Source: Candidatus Arcticimaribacter sp.
GTDB taxonomy: Bacteria > Bacteroidota > Bacteroidia > Flavobacteriales > Flavobacteriaceae
Direction of reading: 5' to 3'
DNA length: 32,512 nucleotides
Assembly (NCBI GenBank): GCA_003023645.1
Contig: PXYQ01000008.1
Coordinates: 1-32,512 of the forward strand
Shown: piece by piece, positions 23,961-31,237 of the stretch
Position numbering within the stretch: position 1 is the first letter of the stretch
How the letters are laid out: every line of letters begins with the position of its first letter
Program-made: the position numbers and the translations under genes
The notes under the pieces: generated by a model
The model's database searches: none
Seen by the model: only the letters and a program-made list of their open reading frames with translations
What the model was told of the DNA's origin: nothing

Positions 23961-24352
23961 CGTAAACGATCTACAGACCGAATCAAAGCCTCATCTTTTT
24001 TGATGTATCTATTGGTTAATAGAAGGAATATCCAGCTCAAAAACACAAGAGCACAATGAATGAGCAACGATTCCTTTAAAGTTTCAAATTGCTCAAAGAC
24101 TTGAGTAATTATAAATGCTTCGTACCCTACAGAACTGAGCAATATAAATGTATTCAATCGAATTTGAACCTTGCGTTTAGAAAACAAAAACAAGCTTACA
24201 AAAGCAAGAACTGCGAAGAGATAAGGTGTGTAGCTAAGAATCCATTGAAGGGTATTGGAATTTACTTCAAACGGTATCGAAAAACGCAGGCTATACAGGA
24301 GCGTTATGGAGATAAAACCAAGTGTATATAGAGATTGAATTCTTTGCAGCAT
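23957..24352 (-). CDS. DUF4293 membrane protein
   Basis: A 131-residue protein with four hydrophobic helices. The start MLQRIQSLY and the end KKDEALIRSVDRLR are hallmarks of DUF4293, found across Bacteroidota. Function is unknown. An exact -7 element (TAATTTTG, 24373-24366 minus) lies 13 bases upstream, without a clear -33. It is divergent from rho, an arrangement common in this group. Confidence 0.9.
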   Translation of the reverse strand: MLQRIQSLYTLGFISITLLYSLRFSIPFEVNSNTLQWILSYTPYLFAVLAFVSLFLFSKRKVQIRLNTFILLSSVGYEAFIITQVFEQFETLKESLLIHCALVFLSWIFLLLTNRYIKKDEALIRSVDRLR

Positions 24353-24384
24353 TATTATTTTTTTTCAAAATTAAAGATTTTTCA

Positions 24385-24413
24385 TTGAGGGTTATATTTT
24401 TTTCGTATTATTG
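24385..24413 (+). promoter_or_regulatory. Candidate rho promoter
   Basis: TTG (24385-24387), 18 bases, then TATTATTG (24406-24413), one mismatch from TAnnTTTG. This leaves an approximately 80-base leader before rho, long enough for autoregulation by Rho. Confidence 0.4.
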
Positions 24414-24502
24414 TTGAAGCAATCTACAAACTCAAAGATTGTTCTTCAACAAAACTTCACATTTACTGGGATTCTACCAAGTAAATCAATTTCACAAAAA
24501 GA

Positions 24503-26248
24503 ATGTACGAAATATCAGAATTAAAGAGTAAAAAACTACCTGATTTACAAATCATAGCCAAGTCAATTGGTGTAAAGCGGATTACAGGTCTCAAAAAGAT
24601 GGATTTGATTTATCAAATCATTGATTACGTTTCTGCAAATCCCGACGCAATAAAGAGTGCGCCCATTGCACCAGCTGCAGCGTCAGCACCAACTACTCCA
24701 AAAGAAGAAGTGGTTAAAGTGAAAAAAGCAAGTGTAAGAAAACCCAAACCGCCTAAAGCGCCGAAGGTTGAAACAAAAGAAGACACTACTGATGCAACAG
24801 TAAGTTCAGAGTCTTCATCCAAAGAAAAGAAAGAACCAACTCAGCCTAAAAGAAATAATCCCGAGAAGCCAAAAACTCAAAATCAAAACGGGAACCCCAA
24901 TCAAAAACCAAATCCCAATCAGAAACAGAACGGGAATCCCAATCAAAAACAAAACCCAAACCAAAACCCAAATCAGAAGCCGAACCCAAATCAGAAGCAA
25001 AACCCGAATCAAAACCCAAACCAAAATCCAAACCAGCGAAAGAACAATAACCCCAACCAAAAGAACAAAACTCCAGGAGAACCTAATCATAATAAAGACA
25101 AACGCAACCGTTATCGCGAACCTGATTATGAATTCGAAGGGATTATTGATTCTGAGGGAGTTTTAGATATCATGATTGAAGGATATGGTTTCTTAAGGTC
25201 TTCTGACTACCATTACCTTTCCTCCCCTGATGATGTTTATGTTTCGCAATCTCAAATTCGTTTATTTGGTCTTAAGACTGGAGATACGGTACTTGGAACT
25301 GTTCGTCCACCCAAAGAAGGAGAAAAGTATTTCCCTTTAATTAAAGTAAATAAAATCAATGGTCTTGATCCTAAAGTAGTCCGTGATCGAGTTTCTTTTG
25401 AACACCTTACCCCGCTTTTCCCACAAGAAAAATTTAAGCTAGCAGAAAAACAAAGTACCATTTCAACTCGAATTATCGACCTCTTCTCTCCTATCGGGAA
25501 AGGACAACGTGGAATGATTGTTTCGCAACCGAAAACAGGTAAGACCATGTTGCTTAAAGATATTGCAAATGCTATCGCAGCCAATCACCCTGAAGTGTAT
25601 CAAATCATTCTTTTGATTGATGAACGTCCAGAGGAGGTAACTGATATGCAACGTAACGTAAAAGGAGAGGTAGTTGCTTCTACTTTTGACGAACCTGCAG
25701 ATAGACACGTTAAAGTGGCTAATATTGTTTTAGAAAAAGCAAAACGTTTAGTAGAATGTGGTCATGATGTTGTAATCCTCTTAGACTCCATCACCCGTTT
25801 AGCTCGAGCATATAACACCGTTCAGCCTGCATCAGGAAAAATATTGAGTGGGGGTGTTGATGCTAACGCGCTACACAAACCAAAACGTTTCTTTGGAGCT
25901 GCCCGTAATATTGAAAATGGAGGCTCTTTATCAATCATTGCTACTGCATTGACAGAGACTGGATCTAAAATGGATGAAGTTATTTTTGAAGAATTCAAAG
26001 GAACTGGAAATATGGAACTTCAATTGGAACGTAAGATTTCCAACCGACGTATTTTCCCGGCCATAGACTTGATTTCGTCGAGTACAAGACGTGATGACAT
26101 CTTATTGGATGAAAACACCGTAAAACGCATGTGGATCATGCGTAAGTACCTTGCCGACATGAATCCAGTAGAAGCCATGGAGTTCATTAACGATCGCTTT
26201 AAAAGAACTAAAAACAACGAAGAGTTTTTGATCTCGATGAATACCTAG
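24503..26248 (+). CDS. rho: Transcription termination factor Rho with NPNQ-repeat insert
   Basis: Hexameric RNA-dependent ATPase that ends transcription. It is 581 residues, about 160 more than E. coli Rho. Residues 1-45 form the Rho N-terminal domain ([16 protein letters not shown]...). A Lys/Pro/Glu-rich linker follows, then at about 126-188 a low-complexity run of NPNQK/NPNQN units, and then a basic [12 protein letters not shown] join. The RNA-binding cold-shock-like domain starts near 215. The ATPase holds [11 protein letters not shown] (Walker A), [12 protein letters not shown] and [13 protein letters not shown], all intact. Insertions here are known in Bacteroidota, and in Bacteroides thetaiotaomicron the disordered region drives condensate formation. 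Confidence 0.96.
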   Translation: MYEISELKSKKLPDLQIIAKSIGVKRITGLKKMDLIYQIIDYVSANPDAIKSAPIAPAAASAPTTPKEEVVKVKKASVRKPKPPKAPKVETKEDTTDATVSSESSSKEKKEPTQPKRNNPEKPKTQNQNGNPNQKPNPNQKQNGNPNQKQNPNQNPNQKPNPNQKQNPNQNPNQNPNQRKNNNPNQKNKTPGEPNHNKDKRNRYREPDYEFEGIIDSEGVLDIMIEGYGFLRSSDYHYLSSPDDVYVSQSQIRLFGLKTGDTVLGTVRPPKEGEKYFPLIKVNKINGLDPKVVRDRVSFEHLTPLFPQEKFKLAEKQSTISTRIIDLFSPIGKGQRGMIVSQPKTGKTMLLKDIANAIAANHPEVYQIILLIDERPEEVTDMQRNVKGEVVASTFDEPADRHVKVANIVLEKAKRLVECGHDVVILLDSITRLARAYNTVQPASGKILSGGVDANALHKPKRFFGAARNIENGGSLSIIATALTETGSKMDEVIFEEFKGTGNMELQLERKISNRRIFPAIDLISSSTRRDDILLDENTVKRMWIMRKYLADMNPVEAMEFINDRFKRTKNNEEFLISMNT

Positions 26249-26268
26249 ATCTAAACCTTTTATAAGAC

Positions 26269-26298
26269 AAAAAGTGCTATCTGACGATAGCACTTTTT
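26269..26298 (+). terminator. rho terminator
   Basis: Arms AAAAAGTGCTATC (26269-26281) and the exact complement (26286-26298) close a TGAC loop and are followed by more T. It lies 20 bases after the rho stop. Its 13-base arms are the same as those at 26400. Confidence 0.9.
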
Positions 26299-26399
26299 TT
26301 AGGTCTTAAATCCACCTTAAAAGACCATTAGAGCACAACTGGATCTCGACTTACAATCCATTCAGTTCGTTTGTACAATTGTGTAAAACGAAGGCAAAA

Positions 26400-26430
26400 A
26401 AAAAGTGCTATCTAATTGATAGCACTTTTT
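26400..26430 (-). terminator. rpsT terminator, same arms as the rho terminator
   Basis: Arms AAAAAGTGCTATC (26400-26412) and complement (26418-26430), with loop TAATT. On the minus strand a T-tract follows. It lies 19 bases after the rpsT stop. Confidence 0.88.
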
Positions 26431-26449
26431 TAAATGAATTCTGATACAA

Positions 26450-26701
26450 CTATAGAGCAGAAACATGTTTAGTCAATTTTGACTTCAAGTTAGCCGCTTT
26501 GTTAGCGTGTATGATGTTGTTCTTAGACAATTTGTCTAACATTGAGATAACGCTCTTAAGCAATACATCAGCTTCTTTACGATCAGTAAGTTCTTTTAAC
26601 TTTTTGACAGCGTTACGTGTTGTTTTGTGTTGAAAACGGTTACGTAATCTTTTCTTGTCGTTTGATCTAATTCTCTTTAATGCAGATTTATGATTTGCCA
26701 T
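26450..26701 (-). CDS. rpsT: Ribosomal protein S20
   Basis: Small-subunit protein of 83 residues that binds 16S rRNA. The N-terminus MANHKSALKRIRSNDKKRLR and the all-helical, Lys-rich remainder (including ANKAANLKSKLTKHV) fit bS20 throughout. tRNA-Glu ends 25 bases upstream on the same strand, so the two are probably transcribed together from the promoter at 26812-26842. Confidence 0.97.
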   Translation of the reverse strand: MANHKSALKRIRSNDKKRLRNRFQHKTTRNAVKKLKELTDRKEADVLLKSVISMLDKLSKNNIIHANKAANLKSKLTKHVSAL

Positions 26702-26725
26702 CTAAATGTTGTTTTTTTTTATGTG

Positions 26726-26797
26726 TAGCCCGTAGGGGAGTCGAACCCCTCTTTCTAGGATGAAAACCTAACGTCCTAACCGATAGACGAACGGGCC
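26726..26797 (-). tRNA. tRNA-Glu (TTC)
   Basis: The minus strand starts GGCCCGTTCGTCTATCGGTT. It has an anticodon loop TTTTCAT with anticodon TTC, a T-loop with TTCGACT, and acceptor pairing GGCCCGT/ACGGGCT that includes one G-T pair. It is 72 bases and CCA is not encoded. Confidence 0.95.
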
Positions 26798-26811
26798 ATT
26801 TTTTATGGTTG

Positions 26812-26842
26812 CAAATTTAAAACGAAATAATATACCCTGCAA
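26812..26842 (-). promoter_or_regulatory. tRNA-Glu/rpsT promoter, full consensus
   Basis: On the minus strand TTG (26842-26840), 20 bases, then TAAATTTG (26819-26812). The tRNA begins 14 bases later. Confidence 0.78.
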
Positions 26843-26917
26843 CCCTTTTCCATTAATTTTTACTGATTTTTTTTAAATATTTTTCTTGACATAAAAGCAG
26901 TTTCTTAAGTGTGCTGA

Positions 26918-28396
26918 TTAGTAGGCTTTAGCAAACAATACCCTTTGAGCAGAAGGTTTACCAGAAAAAACACATGTTCCTTCTTTGGAGACCGAAGTAT
27001 ACGGAATACATCGAATTGTTGCCTTTGTAGCCTTCTTTATCGACTCTTCAGATTCGGATGTTCCGTCCCAATGCGCAGAAATAAAACCACCTTTGGTGTT
27101 GAGAATTTCCTTGAAAGTTTCAAAATCATCTACCTCGGTAATGTGATCATCTCTGTAGTTTGCCGCTTTTGTAAAAAGAGTTTCTTGAATCTCCTTGAGC
27201 AAATTCGGAATTACTGTTCCAAGATCAGCGATGGGAACATACGACTTTGTAAGTGTATCTCTTCTTGCTAACTCTATTTGATTTTTCTCTAAATCTCTTG
27301 GACCTATTGCAATTCTCAACGGAACTCCCTTAAGTTCATAATCGTTGAACTTAAATCCAGGTTTCACGTTATCGCGATCATCAAATTTAACACTGACGCC
27401 AAGGTCAAGTAATTGTTGCTTGATGGTTAAAGCTACTTCAGAAATAGCAGCCAATTGTTCTTCTCCTTTGTAAATAGGAACAATAACGACTTGTATAGGG
27501 GCTAAATTTGGAGGTAAAACCAATCCGTTGTCGTCTGAGTGTGTCATGATTAGTGCACCCATTAGACGGGTCGATACGCCCCAAGAAGACGCCCAAACAT
27601 GTTCCAACTTCCCTTCTTTGGTTGCAAACTTAACATCAAATGCTTTTGCGAAATTTTGTCCTAAAAAGTGAGAGGTTCCAGCTTGTAAGGCTTTCCCGTC
27701 TTGCATCAGCGCTTCTATACAATAGGTCTCCTCTGCCCCGGCAAAACGTTCGCTTTCTGACTTCACTCCCTTAATGACTGGAATGGCCATAAAGTTTTCT
27801 GCAAAATTGGCGTAAATATCGTTTATCAAAATAGTCTCGTCTAAGGCTTCTTGTCTAGTTGCATGTGCGGTATGCCCTTCTTGCCATAAAAACTCTGCTG
27901 TCCTTAGGAATAAACGTGTACGCATTTCCCAACGCACCACGTTAGCCCATTGATTAATGAGGATGGGTAAATCTCTGTACGACTGAATCCAATTTTTATA
28001 GGTACTCCATATAATCGCTTCGCTGGTAGGTCGAACCACAAGTTCTTCCTCTAGTTTAGCGTCAGGATCTACCATTAGTTTTCCAGGTTCATCTGGGTTG
28101 TTCTTAAGACGGTAATGGGTAACTACCGCACATTCTTTTGCAAATCCTTCGGCATTCTTTTCCTCGGCTTCAAAAAGGCTTTTAGGAACCAATAAGGGGA
28201 AGTAGGCATTTTGATGTCCAGTCTCTTTGAATTTCTTATCCAATTCAGCTTGCATTTTCTCCCAAATGGCATAACCATAAGGTTTGATTACCATACACCC
28301 ACGTACTGCAGAGTTTTCTGCTAAGTCAGCTTTAGTAACCAGTTCGTTATACCATTTGGAATAATCTTCTGATCGTGTTGTAAGTTTCTTTGACAT
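26918..28396 (-). CDS. proS: Prolyl-tRNA synthetase, archaeal/eukaryotic-type
   Basis: Charges tRNA-Pro with proline. The 492-residue chain is of the shorter ProS3 type, without the bacterial editing insert. Class II motif 2 is visible in [30 protein letters not shown], and class II motif 3 appears earlier as RPTSEAIIW with motif-1-like GYAIWEKMQ. The C-terminal zinc-binding-like end [12 protein letters not shown] is typical. It is a single gene; the upstream region contains an 18-bp inverted repeat. Confidence 0.96.
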   Translation of the reverse strand: MSKKLTTRSEDYSKWYNELVTKADLAENSAVRGCMVIKPYGYAIWEKMQAELDKKFKETGHQNAYFPLLVPKSLFEAEEKNAEGFAKECAVVTHYRLKNNPDEPGKLMVDPDAKLEEELVVRPTSEAIIWSTYKNWIQSYRDLPILINQWANVVRWEMRTRLFLRTAEFLWQEGHTAHATRQEALDETILINDIYANFAENFMAIPVIKGVKSESERFAGAEETYCIEALMQDGKALQAGTSHFLGQNFAKAFDVKFATKEGKLEHVWASSWGVSTRLMGALIMTHSDDNGLVLPPNLAPIQVVIVPIYKGEEQLAAISEVALTIKQQLLDLGVSVKFDDRDNVKPGFKFNDYELKGVPLRIAIGPRDLEKNQIELARRDTLTKSYVPIADLGTVIPNLLKEIQETLFTKAANYRDDHITEVDDFETFKEILNTKGGFISAHWDGTSESEESIKKATKATIRCIPYTSVSKEGTCVFSGKPSAQRVLFAKAY

Positions 28397-28530
28397 TATT
28401 TTGAAATAGAATTAAACTATATGCTCTTTAAAATATTGAGGTGTAAAACTAATTGTTTTCATTTTGTTTTACCTACAAAAAAAAGAATGTTATCTGATTT
28501 TATCAACGTGAATGAATCTTAAGGAAAGGA

Positions 28531-28578
28531 AAAGCGAAATGATTAAAGCATAAGAACATACTTTAATCACTTCGCTTT
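28531..28578. repeat. 18-bp inverted repeat upstream of proS
   Basis: Arm AAAGCGAAATGATTAAAG (28531-28548) pairs with 28561-28578 at 17 of 18 positions around a 12-base loop. It lies between the stop of the nucleotidyltransferase (28657) and the proS start (28396), both on minus. On that strand no T-run follows, so it is not a classic intrinsic terminator for the genes present. Confidence 0.7.
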
Positions 28579-28656
28579 GTGTTTTATTTTGGATAGAATA
28601 TTCAAAGTGTTTTGATCAACAATCACAATTCTATATTGTGGTATTTCAAAAACTAT

Positions 28657-29082
28657 TTACTTTTTCAACAGCCAGCTACTCGACTGAATTTTATCGCCTA
28701 GCCCATCGACCAAGGATATTCCCAATTGATCACAAATTGGCTTTTCGGGGATACTTTTATTATTCTGATCTCCACCATTGGCAAAACTTAGCTCGTAATC
28801 ATCTCCAAAATCAAGTGCAATCTTTTCTATCGTTTTACAAACCGTTCTATCTTGATCGATTGATAAAACACAATGATTTACAGACTTTATATTAGAAACG
28901 ATATATACTCGTTCTTGTTCTTCTTGAAATTCATCACTTCCTTTTAAAATCCTTTGACGATCATTATTAACAATCACAAACAACTCATCTGACAAAGCCT
29001 TAGCATTATTCAAATACTCGATATGCCCTTTGTGAATGGGATTAAAATATCCCGAAACAATCATTCCTTTTTTCTTACTCAT
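28657..29082 (-). CDS. Cytidylyltransferase-like nucleotidyltransferase
   Basis: A 141-residue nucleotidyltransferase of the HxGH class (tagD/RfaE-C style). The start at 29082 (MSKKKGMIVSGYFNPIHKGH) gives HKGH at 17-20 in the usual place; an ATG at 29103 overlapping the previous gene would add seven residues. The nucleotide-binding segment VNNDRQRILKGSDEF follows, and the C-terminal part has CVLSIDQDRTVCKTI. The protein probably joins a sugar phosphate or polyol phosphate to CTP or ATP. Its neighbour is a PMI-like cupin 10 bases upstream, suggesting sugar-nucleotide formation. Confidence 0.87.
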   Translation of the reverse strand: MSKKKGMIVSGYFNPIHKGHIEYLNNAKALSDELFVIVNNDRQRILKGSDEFQEEQERVYIVSNIKSVNHCVLSIDQDRTVCKTIEKIALDFGDDYELSFANGGDQNNKSIPEKPICDQLGISLVDGLGDKIQSSSWLLKK

Positions 29083-29092
29083 CTTTAAAATT

Positions 29093-29569
29093 TTATCTAC
29101 CAAAATCGTCTTGCACTCTTATAATATCGTCTTCATCCGAAGGGTTATTCTTGTCTGTGTGTTGCCAAATCTCTGCCACTACACAAGGTTCATCCAAACC
29201 AATTAGTCTATGTCGTTCTCCTTGTTTTAAAACAATTTGATCTTCTTCCTTATATATCTCCATTTCATTTTCAGCATCACTATCGCTTCTTACAATACCA
29301 GCTGAGCCTTTGAATATTTGCCAGACTTCTGCTCTTCGGTTGTGATACTGCCAAGATAATCTAGCTTTGGATTTTACAATCAAAACCTTGGGACTCAACT
29401 TCCCTCCTATTTTTAACGTATCTATATTCAAACCCTTAAAAAAGTGGTTAGAAAACTCTTGTGCTTGAGTTTCGTCAATGACTAGGAAACCTCCCCAGGG
29501 TCTGTTGAAGTCTTTAGAAATAATTTTAAAACCTAAGGAGTTGAGGAGTTGTTCAGATTCTTTAAACAT
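29093..29569 (-). CDS. Cupin protein, type II phosphomannose-isomerase-like
   Basis: A 158-residue cupin related to the C-terminal domain of type II mannose-6-phosphate isomerase/guanylyltransferase. RPWGGF is near residue 23, the metal-binding motif W-Q-Y-H-N-R-R-A-E is in the middle, and GERHRLIGLDEPCVVAEIWQ carries further ligands. It ends with RVQDDFGR, a family tail. It would isomerise or bind a sugar phosphate. It pairs with the nucleotidyltransferase downstream on the same strand, but no glycosyltransferase or capsule gene is in the window. Confidence 0.87.
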   Translation of the reverse strand: MFKESEQLLNSLGFKIISKDFNRPWGGFLVIDETQAQEFSNHFFKGLNIDTLKIGGKLSPKVLIVKSKARLSWQYHNRRAEVWQIFKGSAGIVRSDSDAENEMEIYKEEDQIVLKQGERHRLIGLDEPCVVAEIWQHTDKNNPSDEDDIIRVQDDFGR

Positions 29570-29592
29570 TCTTTTTTTTATAGGTTATTCCC

Positions 29593-29610
29593 GAGTTTTT
29601 AATAAAACTC
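29593..29610. promoter_or_regulatory. Short hairpin in the cupin leader
   Basis: Arms GAGTTTT and AAAACTC around TAAT, 24 bases before the cupin ATG on the minus strand. It may affect translation; no terminator function is apparent. Confidence 0.35.
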
Positions 29611-30065
29611 TGGAGCTTTAAATAAAACTGAAAATTTAGTCACTGTGCAGTGATCGTTGTGGTTTTTCTGAAATTTAAAGCTATCTGTTTTTGAAAATTA
29701 TTTGACACTACAGGAAATAGTCTTTTCGAAAAAAACAGTTTAAGCATATTAAAAAAACTAGAATTCAGTAGTGTAATTCAATCACAAAAGTAAGGAATTC
29801 AGTTAAATCCTAAGAGTTTTTAGAGGATTTCATTCTAGGCTCAACTATAAAAAAAGAATGAGTTATACATTAATTTAGGCTAAAAGTTGTCGCAACCAAA
29901 GGAGTGTGATCACAAAAAAACAATAACGCTTATTTGGGTTTACCAGTTCAAAACCCATCAAGAAAAGTATACTAGTCTAGTAGTGAAGGTGTTTTAATTA
30001 TATATTTTTCTGGCACAGAATTTGAATAAGTTGTGAATGAACCACAAGTTGTATCTCTTTTAATT

Positions 30066-30073
30066 TACTTTTG
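30066..30073 (+). promoter_or_regulatory. -7 element of the lipoprotein gene
   Basis: TACTTTTG is an exact TAnnTTTG match 25 bases before the ATG at 30098. No good -33 is found at 19-21 bases; TTG at 30049 is only 14 away. Confidence 0.45.
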
Positions 30074-30097
30074 TTACAACTACTAAAACTGAATGTT

Positions 30098-31210
30098 ATG
30101 AAAAATCATCCATCTGCTTCTACCTTAAGAACTACATTTCTTATTGTTTTTTCTGTTTTTCTATATTCTTGTGGTAGTTTTCAACCTACCTCCTACTATG
30201 CTACTGATGGCATTTATGGTAGTGATCAACAGGTTCAAAATACTCCTAAAAAACAAACACCCAAATCGACTGGATACTCTCAATATTTTGATGAAAAATC
30301 TAAAGAATATGCATGGGATGAATCCGCTGGAGATGTATACTTAACCGACACCGACAACTATAGCGGGAACCCTGCAAACGCAGCACAAGTACCCCAGGGA
30401 CAATGGGGAAGCGCTCCGCAAAGCACCAATGTGTATATCGTTGGAAGTCCTATTGACAATCGTTTTAACTACTTAGGCTACGACCCGTATTTCAACAATG
30501 GCTTCCGTTTTGGTTACGGAAACTTTGGCGGTGGTTTTTATGGTGGTTTTTATGGCGGTTTTGGTAGAGTTTACAACCCCTATCGTCTGGGCTTTTATAA
30601 TCCATATTATGCTCCTTATGCCTATGGCTTTTACAATCCATATTCCTACGGGGGTTTCTATCCCTACAATCGATATAATAGATACAATCGTTACAATAAT
30701 CAATATTTTAATCGCGTAGCTGGAAATAGAGTTCCGCCAAAAAGAAGAGCCTATTCCAAATCCAGACGAGGATCATCGAATGCTACAAGTCGATCCAACT
30801 CCAGTGCTTCGAGAATATCTGCTACTTCTATACGCAGAGGAAATATCGGTTCAAGAAGTACAAATTCAGTAGCACGAGTTCCGAATTTAATTCGAAACTC
30901 TTCTAATGTAACGCGGAGTAATGGTGAGGAAATCCGCAACTACACGAGACGTTATATTGCTCCTGCTAACAACAATAGTAGTCGTCGATCAAGTGCAACG
31001 AGACCTAGCGCTAATACACGTACAAACTCGAACTATTACAAACCGAGAACAACACCTTCGAGAAGTAATAACGCTAACTACAATACTAACAGCAGCAGTA
31101 GAAGTTCCAATGCCCGAAGTTCAAGCAGCAGAAGCTCCAGCAGTAGAAGTAGTTCTTCTTCTCGATCAAGTTCTAGTTCGCGTTCGACAAGATCAAATAG
31201 AGGAAATTAA
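30098..31210 (+). CDS. Lipoprotein with aromatic/Gly core and Ser-Arg tail
   Basis: Using the ATG at 30098 (an upstream TTG at 30071 is unneeded), the 370-residue protein has a lipobox FLYSC, lipidated C25. A polar N-terminal part precedes a core of about 70 residues rich in Gly, Tyr, Phe and Asn (GGGFYGGFYGGFGRVYNPYR, then NPYYAPYAYGFYNPYS). A basic Ser/Arg/Asn-rich tail runs from about residue 215 and ends in repeated S-S-S-R units and SNRGN. Proteins of this style occur in Bacteroidota with unknown function. It is likely surface or periplasmic. It precedes an OmpP1/FadL-type barrel by 27 bases, so they may form a unit. Confidence 0.8.
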   Translation: MKNHPSASTLRTTFLIVFSVFLYSCGSFQPTSYYATDGIYGSDQQVQNTPKKQTPKSTGYSQYFDEKSKEYAWDESAGDVYLTDTDNYSGNPANAAQVPQGQWGSAPQSTNVYIVGSPIDNRFNYLGYDPYFNNGFRFGYGNFGGGFYGGFYGGFGRVYNPYRLGFYNPYYAPYAYGFYNPYSYGGFYPYNRYNRYNRYNNQYFNRVAGNRVPPKRRAYSKSRRGSSNATSRSNSSASRISATSIRRGNIGSRSTNSVARVPNLIRNSSNVTRSNGEEIRNYTRRYIAPANNNSSRRSSATRPSANTRTNSNYYKPRTTPSRSNNANYNTNSSSRSSNARSSSSRSSSSRSSSSSRSSSSSRSTRSNRGN

Positions 31211-31237
31211 CATACACATTCACTCCAATTAAATCCT

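Larger units (their letters stand above)
29570..30097. other. Gene-free stretch of 528 bases
   Basis: No convincing gene is seen on either strand. It holds a perfect 7-bp hairpin (GAGTTTT at 29593-29599 and AAAACTC at 29604-29610) in the 5' region of the cupin gene. Short palindromes are TCACTG-TG-CAGTGA near 29640 and TGTGATCACA at 29905-29914. The -7 element of the lipoprotein gene is at its right end. An ordinary divergent regulatory region explains part, but its length is unusual. Confidence 0.5.

Noticed and set aside
24878-25070. Short repeats in rho as a CRISPR-like array.
   Set aside because: The units are imperfect 12-base codon repeats inside a coding frame, with no spacers.
24815-25090. 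Long minus-strand frame with Val/Leu/Trp repeats opposite the Rho insert.
   Set aside because: It is the mirror of the NPNQ repeat in rho; no start region or homology supports a gene.
29083-29103. Earlier ATG for the nucleotidyltransferase.
   Set aside because: It overlaps the preceding gene and adds seven residues not seen before the HxGH region; it is possible but less likely.
29905-29914. TGTGATCACA as a CRP site.
   Set aside because: CRP sites have a 6-base spacer between the halves; here there is none.
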